7,764 nt of DNA from Bacillota bacterium (GCA_020059765.1 JAGVBM010000041.1:1-7764), one strand, 5' to 3'. Numbered from the stretch's first letter, positions 1-5,920 are shown. Translations and numbers: made by a program. The notes: generated by a model from the letters alone, not told the origin.

Positions 1-1
1 C

Positions 2-721
2 GATTATCTGGTGATTCCGATCGGAACGACCTATAAACTGGTGCCGGAAGAGGCGTCTCGTTTCCTGGTGGTGGAGACCCGATCCGCTATTTACCCGCCG
101 GACCGCTATCGGAACGAGCATGGCCAATTGCTGGAACATTCCCCGTACTGCGAACGGGATATTCGTGTTCCTGAACAACTGGCAACTTTTGATGAAAAAG
201 GAGAATTTGAAATTCGCGTCAAAGCCGGCGGAATGATCACCTCCTATGGCTATGACTATCATCCCTTTGATGTGGTGGGATGGGACGGATATCTGTATCC
301 GTACGCTCTTAATATTGAAGATTTCGAACCGATCACCGGACGCATCCATCAACCGCCGCCCGTGCATCAAACATTTGAAGGCCGTAATTTTGTCGTCTGT
401 TCCTTTGTTCCGCGTCTGTACGATTATCACCCGCATGCTGTTCCCACTCCCTATAATCACAGCAATGTCGAGAGTGATGAGTTGTTGTATTACGTGGATG
501 GAAACTTTATGAGCCGCAAGGGAATCGAGCAGGGATCGATTACGCTGCACCCGGCAGGGATTCCGCACGGTCCCCATCCAGGTACTGTAGAAGCGAGCAT
601 TGGCAAGCAGGACACGCAGGAGTTGGCGGTCATGATCGATACATTCCGGCCTTTGTATACGACACAAGCGGCTTTGCAGTCGGAAGATCGAAACTATATG
701 CAATCCTGGAGGCTGCCATGA
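2..721 (+). CDS. hmgA: Homogentisate 1,2-dioxygenase, C-terminal part (5' end outside window)
   Basis: This enzyme opens the aromatic ring of homogentisate with O2 and Fe(II) to give maleylacetoacetate, a central step of tyrosine and phenylalanine breakdown in the cytosol. The frame is open from base 2 (DYLVIP...), so the gene starts upstream and about 239 codons are seen. Family signatures are clear: PFDVVGWDGYLYPY, then HQPPPVHQTFEG, then the cupin metal region. Probable iron ligands are the His of PYNHSN (bases 458-460), the Glu of SDELLYY (479-481) and the His of IPHGPHP (566-568). The assignment of the Glu rests on pattern rather than alignment. The TGA stop overlaps the ATG of the next gene as ATGA, so the two are very probably cotranscribed and translationally coupled. 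No frameshift is seen. Identification is firm; which bacterial subfamily it belongs to is not resolved. Confidence 0.95.
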   Translation, partial: DYLVIPIGTTYKLVPEEASRFLVVETRSAIYPPDRYRNEHGQLLEHSPYCERDIRVPEQLATFDEKGEFEIRVKAGGMITSYGYDYHPFDVVGWDGYLYPYALNIEDFEPITGRIHQPPPVHQTFEGRNFVVCSFVPRLYDYHPHAVPTPYNHSNVESDELLYYVDGNFMSRKGIEQGSITLHPAGIPHGPHPGTVEASIGKQDTQELAVMIDTFRPLYTTQAALQSEDRNYMQSWRLP

Positions 722-1332
722 TTCTGGAACCGAACGATCTGTCGGAGACTGAAATTTACAAGCTGTTGATCGGTTTGGTCGCACCACGTCCGATTGCATT
801 AGTCACAACGTTGTCGGAGGGAGGGGTTGTTAATGGGGCGCCCTTCAGCTTCTATAATGTAGTTTGCACAGACCCGCCGATGCTTGCGATCGCAGTTTCC
901 AGAAAAGAAGGGGGAGCGTATAAGGATACCGCCCGCAACATAAGACGGACGGGAGAGTTTGTTGTGCATGTGGCGGAAGAACGGTTAATCGAACAGATCA
1001 ATCATACTTCCTGTGCGTATCCGAGCCATATTTCCGAAGTGGAGCGAGCAGGCTTGCATACCCTTCCCAGCCGGACAATCGACGTGCCGCTTATTGAAGA
1101 ATGCAAGGCGGCGATGGAATGCAAACTGCATCAGATTCTAGAACTCGGCAATGGACCGGACACGGATTTGATCATTGGGCAAGTGGTGCAGTTTCATATT
1201 GAGGATTCGATCATTGACAATGGGAAGATTCGGGTTCATGAATTGCGTCCTGCGGGCCGACTTGCCGGTTTGGATTACACTCGGCTGGGAGAAATATTTT
1301 CCTTGGATCGTCCGCAATATCACGAAGATTGA
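718..1332 (+). CDS. Flavin reductase-like FMN-binding split-barrel protein (DIM6/NTAB type)
   Basis: A 204-residue protein of the flavin reductase-like domain family, which binds FMN in a split beta-barrel and commonly passes electrons from NAD(P)H to flavin. The signature stretch is near the N-terminus: LVAPRPIALVTT (residues 20-31), NGAPFSFYNVV (39-49), DPPMLAIAV (52-60) and GEFVVHV (79-85). The length fits the longer flavoredoxin-like branch better than the roughly 170-residue HpaC-type oxygenase reductases. The start is fixed by GGAGG at 708-712, inside the end of hmgA, five bases before the ATG, and by the ATGA overlap. The context suggests a role in aromatic catabolism, perhaps supplying reduced flavin or protecting iron or quinone chemistry, but the substrate is unknown. 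No terminator is visible after the stop. Confidence 0.88.
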   Translation: MILEPNDLSETEIYKLLIGLVAPRPIALVTTLSEGGVVNGAPFSFYNVVCTDPPMLAIAVSRKEGGAYKDTARNIRRTGEFVVHVAEERLIEQINHTSCAYPSHISEVERAGLHTLPSRTIDVPLIEECKAAMECKLHQILELGNGPDTDLIIGQVVQFHIEDSIIDNGKIRVHELRPAGRLAGLDYTRLGEIFSLDRPQYHED

Positions 1333-1357
1333 CGGAATATCCATATAATGTGATAAA
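1329..1357 (+). promoter_or_regulatory. Candidate SigA-type promoter upstream of dacF
   Basis: TTGACG (1329-1334) is followed after 17 bases by GATAAA (1352-1357), with TGT directly before it as in an extended -10 element. The matches to consensus are 5/6 and 4/6 with ideal spacing. The -35 overlaps the stop codon of the flavin reductase gene. This is pattern matching only. A vegetative promoter would be unexpected if the gene is strictly sporulation-specific. Confidence 0.4.
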
Positions 1358-1380
1358 AACCATCCGGCGGTGGCACACTA
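1351..1380 (+). promoter_or_regulatory. Candidate forespore (SigF/SigG-like) promoter of dacF
   Basis: TGGCACACTA (1371-1380) resembles the SigF -10 pattern, and its last seven bases CACACTA match the SigG -10 CATACTA at 6/7. TGATA (1351-1355) lies 15 bases upstream of the SigF-style -10 (18 bases upstream of CACACTA) and is a partial match to the GYATA-type -35. Transcription would begin near 1387, leaving a short leader with the ribosome binding site at 1393-1400. The B. subtilis dacF gene is known to be SigF-dependent, which supports the reading, but the -35 match is poor. Confidence 0.35.
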
Positions 1381-1410
1381 CTTGTGACTATCAAAGGAGG
1401 GAATCGCAGT

Positions 1411-2619
1411 ATGTGGGGTAGGGTATTTAAAGGGACCATCGCAAGCGGATTGGTGGCGGGGCTGATGGCGGGCAGCATGGCATGGCCTGCCTCCCACGCA
1501 ATGGCTGCGGAACATAAACAACAAGAGAGCAAAGGACAAGTTCAAATTGCCAAGCAGGCTGCAGCAGCCGTCGTGATGGATGCGGCAACAGGGACAGTTT
1601 TGTATGAAAAAAACAGTCATGACAAACTGCCTCCAGCCAGCATCACAAAAATCATGACGATGCTGTTGACAATGGAAGCCATCGATTCGGAAAAAGCAAA
1701 ACTGACAGACAAGATTCGAACAAGCGAACGGGCCGCTTCAATGGGAGGTTCTCAAATCTATTTGGAACCGGGAGAAGAAATGTCGCTGGAAGAAATGCTG
1801 AAGGCGATCGCTTTGGGTTCGGCAAATGATGCGTCGGTAGCAGTGGCGGAACATTTGGCCGGATCGGAAGAGGAATTTGTGCGTCTCATGAATGAACGGG
1901 CACAGGAGCTTGGCATGAAAGATTCCCACTTTGTGAATTGCAACGGTCTGCCGACAGACAATCATTACAGTTCTGCCTACGATGTCGCCATTATGTCGAG
2001 GGAACTCCTGAAGCATGAGATGATTTTGAAATGGACGTCGATGTATCAAGACTATTTGCGCAAAGATTCGGAGAAGCCATTCTGGCTGGTTAACACCAAC
2101 AAATTGGTGCGGTTCTATACGGGAGTTGACGGTCTGAAAACCGGCTTTACGGGAGAATCGAAATATTGCCTGTCCGCGACCGCAAAGCGCGGCAGTTTCA
2201 GGGTGATTTCGGTGGTAATGGGGGAACCGACGTCAGCCGTTCGCAACATGGAAATTGCCGGCATGCTGGATTGGGCATTTGCCAATTTTGACAGCCAAGC
2301 GATTTATAAAAAAGGACAAGTGATTCAAAACGTTCACGTTAATAAAGGGTTCACGGAGTCGGTGCCGCTTATTGCCAAAGATACCGTCGGCATTTTAACC
2401 AAAAAGGGAGAAAAGAAGGACGCCTATACGCAAAAAACGGAGCTGCTGCCGATTCAGGCGCCGATTCAAAAGGGAACAGTCGTCGGCCATGTCATCATTT
2501 TGAATGGCGGAAAGGAAATCAGCCGAACGGAAGTAATCGTTGAAGAGGATGTGGCGAAAGCAGGCTTGGGCACCATGTTCAAGCGAACGCTGCGCAACTG
2601 GCTGCGATTGGGCTCGTAA
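1411..2619 (+). CDS. dacF: D-alanyl-D-alanine carboxypeptidase, DacF type (sporulation PBP)
   Basis: A class A low-molecular-weight penicillin-binding protein (402 residues) that removes the terminal D-Ala from peptidoglycan stem peptides. It acts outside the membrane, and in spores it adjusts cortex or germ-wall cross-linking. The serine peptidase motifs are intact: SITK (Ser77, Lys80), SAN (137-139) and KTG (243-245). An N-terminal signal peptide ends near AMA-AE (about residue 32). A C-terminal regulatory domain follows, ending in the basic amphipathic stretch FKRTLRNWLRL, a typical membrane anchor. The ATG at 1411 is chosen because AAAGGAGG (1393-1400) lies ten bases upstream; the in-frame GTG at 1384 would place that site inside the gene. 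Order and sequence point to dacF, since spoIIA lies downstream on the same strand, although two genes intervene. DacA or DacB paralogues cannot be excluded by motifs alone. Confidence 0.9.
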   Translation: MWGRVFKGTIASGLVAGLMAGSMAWPASHAMAAEHKQQESKGQVQIAKQAAAAVVMDAATGTVLYEKNSHDKLPPASITKIMTMLLTMEAIDSEKAKLTDKIRTSERAASMGGSQIYLEPGEEMSLEEMLKAIALGSANDASVAVAEHLAGSEEEFVRLMNERAQELGMKDSHFVNCNGLPTDNHYSSAYDVAIMSRELLKHEMILKWTSMYQDYLRKDSEKPFWLVNTNKLVRFYTGVDGLKTGFTGESKYCLSATAKRGSFRVISVVMGEPTSAVRNMEIAGMLDWAFANFDSQAIYKKGQVIQNVHVNKGFTESVPLIAKDTVGILTKKGEKKDAYTQKTELLPIQAPIQKGTVVGHVIILNGGKEISRTEVIVEEDVAKAGLGTMFKRTLRNWLRLGS

Positions 2620-2651
2620 TCCGAACGGCTTGCCTGATGACAATTATGTTT

Positions 2652-2690
2652 AAGAAAAAACGACTCGCTGCGAGTCGTTTTTTTTCTTTT
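2652..2690. terminator. Bidirectional intrinsic terminator between dacF and the XRE-TPR gene
   Basis: CGACTCG (2661-2667) and CGAGTCG (2671-2677) form a perfect 7-bp stem with a 3-base loop. The A-tract 2655-2660 precedes it and eight T residues (2678-2685) follow, so the stem has U-tracts in both directions. It ends dacF transcription rightward and regulator transcription leftward, lying only a few bases beyond the regulator's TAA at 2689-2691. Confidence 0.93.
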
Positions 2691-3978
2691 AGTGGATTGT
2701 CGATTTTTCCCTTAAATGGTGTTCGATTGAGGCTTGCATTCGTATAAACGTGTCTGCGGCAGTCATAAAATCGCCCTGTTGTTTGTAAATGTCGCATAAC
2801 AACGTAAAACCCCGTGAAAGCTCCGCAATTCGATGATGTTTTTGACTCAGGTGAATCGCTTGCTCGCAATTATAGATTGCTTCCGGAAATCGTCCCTGTT
2901 TTAAAGCGATTTCTGCAAGCGTCCGATGCCCCTGAATCCAAATCTCAGTGTCCGAATAGGCAGAGGCCAACACTTTTTCGCAGTAAGCTTTCGCCGCGTC
3001 CAATTTGTGCGACCGTACAAAAATTCGTGCCATCACAACCAAAATAAAAGGAATCTCTTTCATCAGATCCGAATCCGTTTGTTCCAGACATTTTTCCAAG
3101 ATTCGCAGCGCTTCCTCGGAGGAGCCGCTTTCGTCATGAATTTGAGCCAGGATAATTTTCATGTGGGTAGACCGGGAAGAAAGATGGAGTTCTTCAAAGA
3201 GAGAGACAGCCTCATTCGCGTAATCGGCGGCCTGCCTATAGGCGCCGGAATCTTTATAAACGATGCTGAAGTTTTGCGCTAACTGGGCGATTTTTTGCGG
3301 GTCGCGAAGTTGGCTGCGCATGGCTTGGATCTTTTGCAAAGTCCGCAGTGCTTCCGGGTTGTCGCCCAACAGATTTTGTGTCTCCGCCAGTCGCAGCAAG
3401 ATGTCTGTCAATAAATCCGTTTCGTTTTGCAAATCGCGTAATCCGATAGAGGCCGCTTTGGTCCAATGAAAATGGGCCAAGACAAGGTTTTCTCTGTCGT
3501 ATTCAATTTGGCCCATCTTATTCAGAGCCCGAACCGCATAAATCGGCTCGTTTTCGCTTATGGATTCCTGAATGATCGATTCATACAGGTCGATTGTTTT
3601 TTGGGTTTGCCCGACCATGTGTTTACAATGGGCCAAATCCATCTGAATGTCAAATGTTTGGATATGCGGAACAGGTTCCCGCAGCAAATCTTGAAAAAGC
3701 TGGGATGCTCCTTTGTAATTTCCGGCATCCATCAGCATGCGTGCGTATTTCAGAGTGCCGTTACGCTCCATCTTGGTTTGAATGTCATCCAAAAAATAGT
3801 GAATGGTGACTCCAAGGCGTTCCGCCAAATCGGAAAGCAGTTTATGAGAGGGACTGGCCTTATCCGCTTCAATCTGGCTGATCATACTGGGTGTAACCAA
3901 TCCGACTCCTAATTCTCCTTGCGTCATTTTTTTGTTCTGACGAAGTTCTTTAATTTTTTGCCCCAGAGATTTTTGCAT
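2689..3978 (-). CDS. XRE-family HTH regulator with C-terminal TPR array (RRNPP-like architecture)
   Basis: A 429-residue cytoplasmic protein. Residues 6-62 form an XRE/Cro-type helix-turn-helix (GQKIKELRQNKKMTQGELG, then PSMISQIEADKASPS). The rest is helical repeats with TPR character, clearest near 79-99, 234-264, 276-300, 315-337, 351-377 and 393-414. This layout and length resemble peptide-sensing RRNPP regulators such as NprR, but neither peptide binding nor a specific subfamily can be shown here. The start is supported by AGGGGGT (3984-3990 on the reverse strand) five bases upstream. The gene opposes dacF and is divergent from the CoA-disulfide reductase gene, with a shared palindrome between them, so control of itself and of that neighbour is a reasonable inference. 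No pheromone precursor follows it: the terminator begins directly at its 3' end. Confidence 0.85.
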   Translation of the reverse strand: MQKSLGQKIKELRQNKKMTQGELGVGLVTPSMISQIEADKASPSHKLLSDLAERLGVTIHYFLDDIQTKMERNGTLKYARMLMDAGNYKGASQLFQDLLREPVPHIQTFDIQMDLAHCKHMVGQTQKTIDLYESIIQESISENEPIYAVRALNKMGQIEYDRENLVLAHFHWTKAASIGLRDLQNETDLLTDILLRLAETQNLLGDNPEALRTLQKIQAMRSQLRDPQKIAQLAQNFSIVYKDSGAYRQAADYANEAVSLFEELHLSSRSTHMKIILAQIHDESGSSEEALRILEKCLEQTDSDLMKEIPFILVVMARIFVRSHKLDAAKAYCEKVLASAYSDTEIWIQGHRTLAEIALKQGRFPEAIYNCEQAIHLSQKHHRIAELSRGFTLLCDIYKQQGDFMTAADTFIRMQASIEHHLREKSTIH

Positions 3979-4021
3979 ACGTTACCCCCTGTTTGCCTTA
4001 CCCCAAGCGATTTCGCACCAT

Positions 4022-4050
4022 TTGAGTGCGGCCCCTTCTTATTGTACTAT
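4022..4050 (+). promoter_or_regulatory. Candidate promoter of the CoA-disulfide reductase gene
   Basis: TTGAGT (4022-4027), a 17-base spacer and TACTAT (4045-4050) each match the SigA consensus at 4/6, and the -10 lies in the left arm of the palindrome. An alternative is TATATT (4101-4106, 5/6) with a very weak -35 (TTTTTA, 4078-4083); the palindrome would then sit at an activator position just upstream. The sequence does not decide between them. Confidence 0.25.
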
Positions 4051-4069
4051 TCCTCATAAGGGAGTGGAA
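4041..4069 (-). promoter_or_regulatory. Candidate promoter of the XRE-TPR gene
   Basis: On the reverse strand TACAAT (4041-4046) is a 5/6 match to a SigA -10. No good -35 lies 16-18 bases upstream, the best being about 3/6. Its -10 touches the left arm of the palindrome at 4045-4074 and its -35 region lies under the right arm, which would suit autoregulation. The leader would be about 55 bases long and contains a small hairpin, CGCAC/GTGCG (4014-4030). Confidence 0.35.
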
Positions 4070-4074
4070 TAGTA
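4045..4074. promoter_or_regulatory. 30-bp interrupted palindrome, candidate operator in the divergent intergenic region
   Basis: TACTATTCC (4045-4053) and GGAATAGTA (4066-4074) are perfect 9-bp inverted repeats separated by 12 bases. The half-site centres are 21 bases apart, about two helical turns, so a dimeric regulator could bind both from one face. The divergently encoded XRE protein is the obvious candidate. A T-run (4077-4082) begins two bases after the right arm, so the element could instead act as a weak rightward terminator or attenuator. Confidence 0.5.
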
Positions 4075-4129
4075 GATTTTTTATTTCTTAAGGAATTCGT
4101 TATATTGTAGGTAAAGGAGGTAACAAATC

Positions 4130-5467
4130 ATGGGGAAATTTGTGATTGTCGGCGGTGACGCAGCAGGTATGAGCGCTGCCATGCAAATTGTAAGAAATGT
4201 GGAACGTGCGGAAGTGATCGTTTTTGAAATGGGGGACACCTTTTCATACGCCCAATGCGGTTTGCCGTACTATTTGTCAGGCGAGGTCGCCAGCAGCGAA
4301 AAGTTAATCGCGCGAAAAGAGGAAACGTTTCGGGACAAGTTCGGAATCGATACCCGGCCGATGCATCAGGTGACAGCCATTGACGCTGGCAACAAACGGG
4401 TTCGGTTTACCAATTTGCTGACGGGTGAAACGGGACAGACCGATTTTGACAAATTATTGATCGCGACCGGTGCCCGTTCCATTGTTCCCAAATGGGAAGG
4501 GGTCGATCTGCAAGGGGTATTTCAGTTGAAGACGCTGCTGGATGCCAACCACATCAAACAGTATCTGGAAGGAAACGATGTGCGAAGCAGTGTGATTATC
4601 GGCGGCGGCTATATCGGATTGGAAATGGCGGAAGCGTTGTCCGCGTTGGGGAAAGCGGTAACGGTTTTGGACAAAAGCAAGCAGCTCGCCCTTGCTTGGG
4701 ATTCGGAGATTTCCGAAATCGTCAAGCATCACTTGGAGGAAAACGGAGTTTCAGTCAAACTTGGTCAAACAGTTTTAGGGATGATCGGCAGCGAAGGAGC
4801 GGTTGCCGGGGTGCGCACGGAGACGGAAACCATTCACGCCGATTTGGTGCTGATTGCCGTCGGCGTAACGCCAAACAGTGAACTGGCAAAGCAGGCCGGC
4901 ATTCAACTGGGGGTTCGCAACGCCATACAGGTGAATGAGCGAATGGAGACGAATATCCCGGATATTTATGCGGCGGGTGATGTGGCAGTCCATTATCATC
5001 GGATTAAACAAAAAGATGATTATATCCCCTTGGGAACGACGGCCAATAAGCAAGGACGAATCGCCGGCAAAAACATGTCGGGCGACTCGATCACCTTTGG
5101 CGGCATTGTCGGTTCCGCTGTCATGAAAGTGTTCCGTCTGGGCGCGGCGCGAACAGGTCTTTCCACGAAAGAGGCAATCGATCTCGGGTTCGACGTTGCG
5201 ACTGCAACTCTGCAAACGAAAGATCACGCGGGCTATTATCCGAATGCCGCTCCGTTGACGGTTCGCTTGATCATGGACCGAACCAGTAAAAAATTGCTGG
5301 GCGGTCAAGCCATCGGTCTTTCTGGTGCAGACAAACGAATCGACGTGCTGGCTGTCGCACTGTACCATGAGATGACGATTGACCAATTATTGGAACTTGA
5401 CTTGTCGTACGCGCCGCCCTTCAACGGAGTTTGGGATCCGATTCAACAAGCGGCAAGACGGTTTTGA
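4130..5467 (+). CDS. cdr: CoA-disulfide reductase (FAD/NAD(P)-dependent, single-cysteine type)
   Basis: A 445-residue flavoprotein of the pyridine nucleotide-disulfide oxidoreductase superfamily. CoA-disulfide reductases return CoA disulfide to CoASH using NAD(P)H in the cytosol. Visible parts are an FAD-binding N-terminus (VGGDAAGMSAA, residues 7-17), the active-site stretch SYAQCGLPYYLSG with Cys43 at the position known for staphylococcal CoADR, ATGARS (112-117), a second nucleotide site GGGYIGLEMAE (158-168), IYAAGDV (279-285) and a C-terminal dimerisation domain. Tyr369/Tyr370 and Tyr427 are candidates for the tyrosines that assist catalysis in CoADR. NADH oxidase, NADH peroxidase and polysulfide reductase relatives share this fold, so the substrate is inferred. 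AAAGGAGG (4113-4120) lies nine bases before the ATG. No terminator follows, so read-through into spoIIAA is possible. There is no C-terminal rhodanese domain. Confidence 0.85.
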   Translation: MGKFVIVGGDAAGMSAAMQIVRNVERAEVIVFEMGDTFSYAQCGLPYYLSGEVASSEKLIARKEETFRDKFGIDTRPMHQVTAIDAGNKRVRFTNLLTGETGQTDFDKLLIATGARSIVPKWEGVDLQGVFQLKTLLDANHIKQYLEGNDVRSSVIIGGGYIGLEMAEALSALGKAVTVLDKSKQLALAWDSEISEIVKHHLEENGVSVKLGQTVLGMIGSEGAVAGVRTETETIHADLVLIAVGVTPNSELAKQAGIQLGVRNAIQVNERMETNIPDIYAAGDVAVHYHRIKQKDDYIPLGTTANKQGRIAGKNMSGDSITFGGIVGSAVMKVFRLGAARTGLSTKEAIDLGFDVATATLQTKDHAGYYPNAAPLTVRLIMDRTSKKLLGGQAIGLSGADKRIDVLAVALYHEMTIDQLLELDLSYAPPFNGVWDPIQQAARRF

Positions 5468-5501
5468 CAAATAAGCTCGAAATATAACTTGTTTTGTCGA
5501 G
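5463..5501. promoter_or_regulatory. Spo0A-box-like sites upstream of spoIIAA
   Basis: TTTGTCGAG (5493-5501, +) matches the 0A box TTTGTCRAA at 8/9 and ends four bases before the AGGA core of the SigH promoter. On the reverse strand, bases 5463-5471 read TTTGTCAAA, a 9/9 match, overlapping the stop of the preceding gene. The same nonamer also occurs inside coding sequence at 4445-4453 and 6935-6943 (Phe-Asp-Lys codons), so the match alone is not proof. The position next to a SigH promoter is what makes it credible. Confidence 0.6.
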
Positions 5502-5503
5502 AG

Positions 5504-5533
5504 GGAGGAAAAAATTCCTTGTTACTCGAATAC
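5504..5533 (+). promoter_or_regulatory. SigH-type promoter of the spoIIA operon
   Basis: GGAGGAAAA (5504-5512) fits the SigH -35 pattern RnAGGAwww completely. After 12 bases CTCGAATAC (5525-5533) supplies the GAAT core of the -10. In B. subtilis spoIIA is known to be transcribed by SigH RNA polymerase with Spo0A~P as activator, and the layout here reproduces that. The -35 is embedded in a short palindrome, AGGAAAAAATTCCT (5506-5519). Transcription would start near 5540, leaving a short leader with the ribosome binding site AGGGGGAG (5554-5561). Confidence 0.75.
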
Positions 5534-5567
5534 CCACTTTAGATTGGATGAACAGGGGGAGTGAAAC

Positions 5568-5918
5568 ATGAGCCTGCAGGTGGAAACGCAAAAGATCGGA
5601 ACTACCCTGGTGGTACGTTTGAACGGTGAGCTCGACCATCATACTGCGGAACTGGTTCGCCAACAAGTGGATCAAGAATTGGACGGCGATGTGTTTAAAA
5701 ATATGATCGTTTCGATGGAGCGTTTGGAATTTATGGATAGTTCAGGATTGGGGGTTATTCTCGGGCGATATAAAAAAGTCTCGCAGCATGGCGGCAAAAT
5801 GGCCCTTTGTGCTGTCACCGATTCGGTGCGCAAGATATTTGAATTGTCCGGCGTCCTCAAGATACTGCCGTTGTACGATAGCGAAGCTCGCGCGTTGACG
5901 GAAATGGGGGAGGCATAA
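5568..5918 (+). CDS. spoIIAA: Anti-sigma F factor antagonist SpoIIAA
   Basis: A 116-residue STAS-domain protein. In its unphosphorylated form it binds SpoIIAB and frees SigF in the forespore; SpoIIAB phosphorylates it and SpoIIE reverses this. The phosphorylation motif FMDSSGLGVILGRY places Ser58 exactly where the B. subtilis site lies. Other family marks are LNGELDHHTA (18-27) and VRKIFELSGV (87-96). The length equals the usual family size. The start is supported by AGGGGGAG (5554-5561). It is the first gene of a tight three-gene operon: the ribosome binding site of spoIIAB lies in its last codons and only two bases separate the genes. Confidence 0.98.
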   Translation: MSLQVETQKIGTTLVVRLNGELDHHTAELVRQQVDQELDGDVFKNMIVSMERLEFMDSSGLGVILGRYKKVSQHGGKMALCAVTDSVRKIFELSGVLKILPLYDSEARALTEMGEA

Positions 5919-5920
5919 AG

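Noticed and set aside
1344..1349. Perfect TATAAT before dacF
   Set aside because: The hexamer 17 bases upstream is CACGAA, and the nearby TTGACG is only nine bases away, so no usable -35 pairs with it. The GATAAA at 1352 fits TTGACG better.
1361..1374. Weak hairpin CCATCC/GGTGG after the flavin reductase gene, considered as a terminator
   Set aside because: The stem is short and bulged, and no T-run follows.
2395..2688. Small reverse-strand frames beyond the TPR regulator, considered as a pheromone precursor
   Set aside because: They are antisense to dacF or overlap the regulator, lie past its terminator, and show no signal-peptide-like N-terminus followed by a short C-terminal signal.
4445..4453. 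Additional 9/9 Spo0A-box match (TTTGACAAA), repeated at 6935-6943
   Set aside because: Both fall inside coding sequence at Phe-Asp-Lys codons, away from any promoter; they are treated as chance and as a caution on the box at 5463-5471.
4775..5386. Long reverse-strand open frame (203 codons) inside the CoA-disulfide reductase gene
   Set aside because: It lies wholly antisense to a gene with clear family motifs, and its translation has no recognisable domain.
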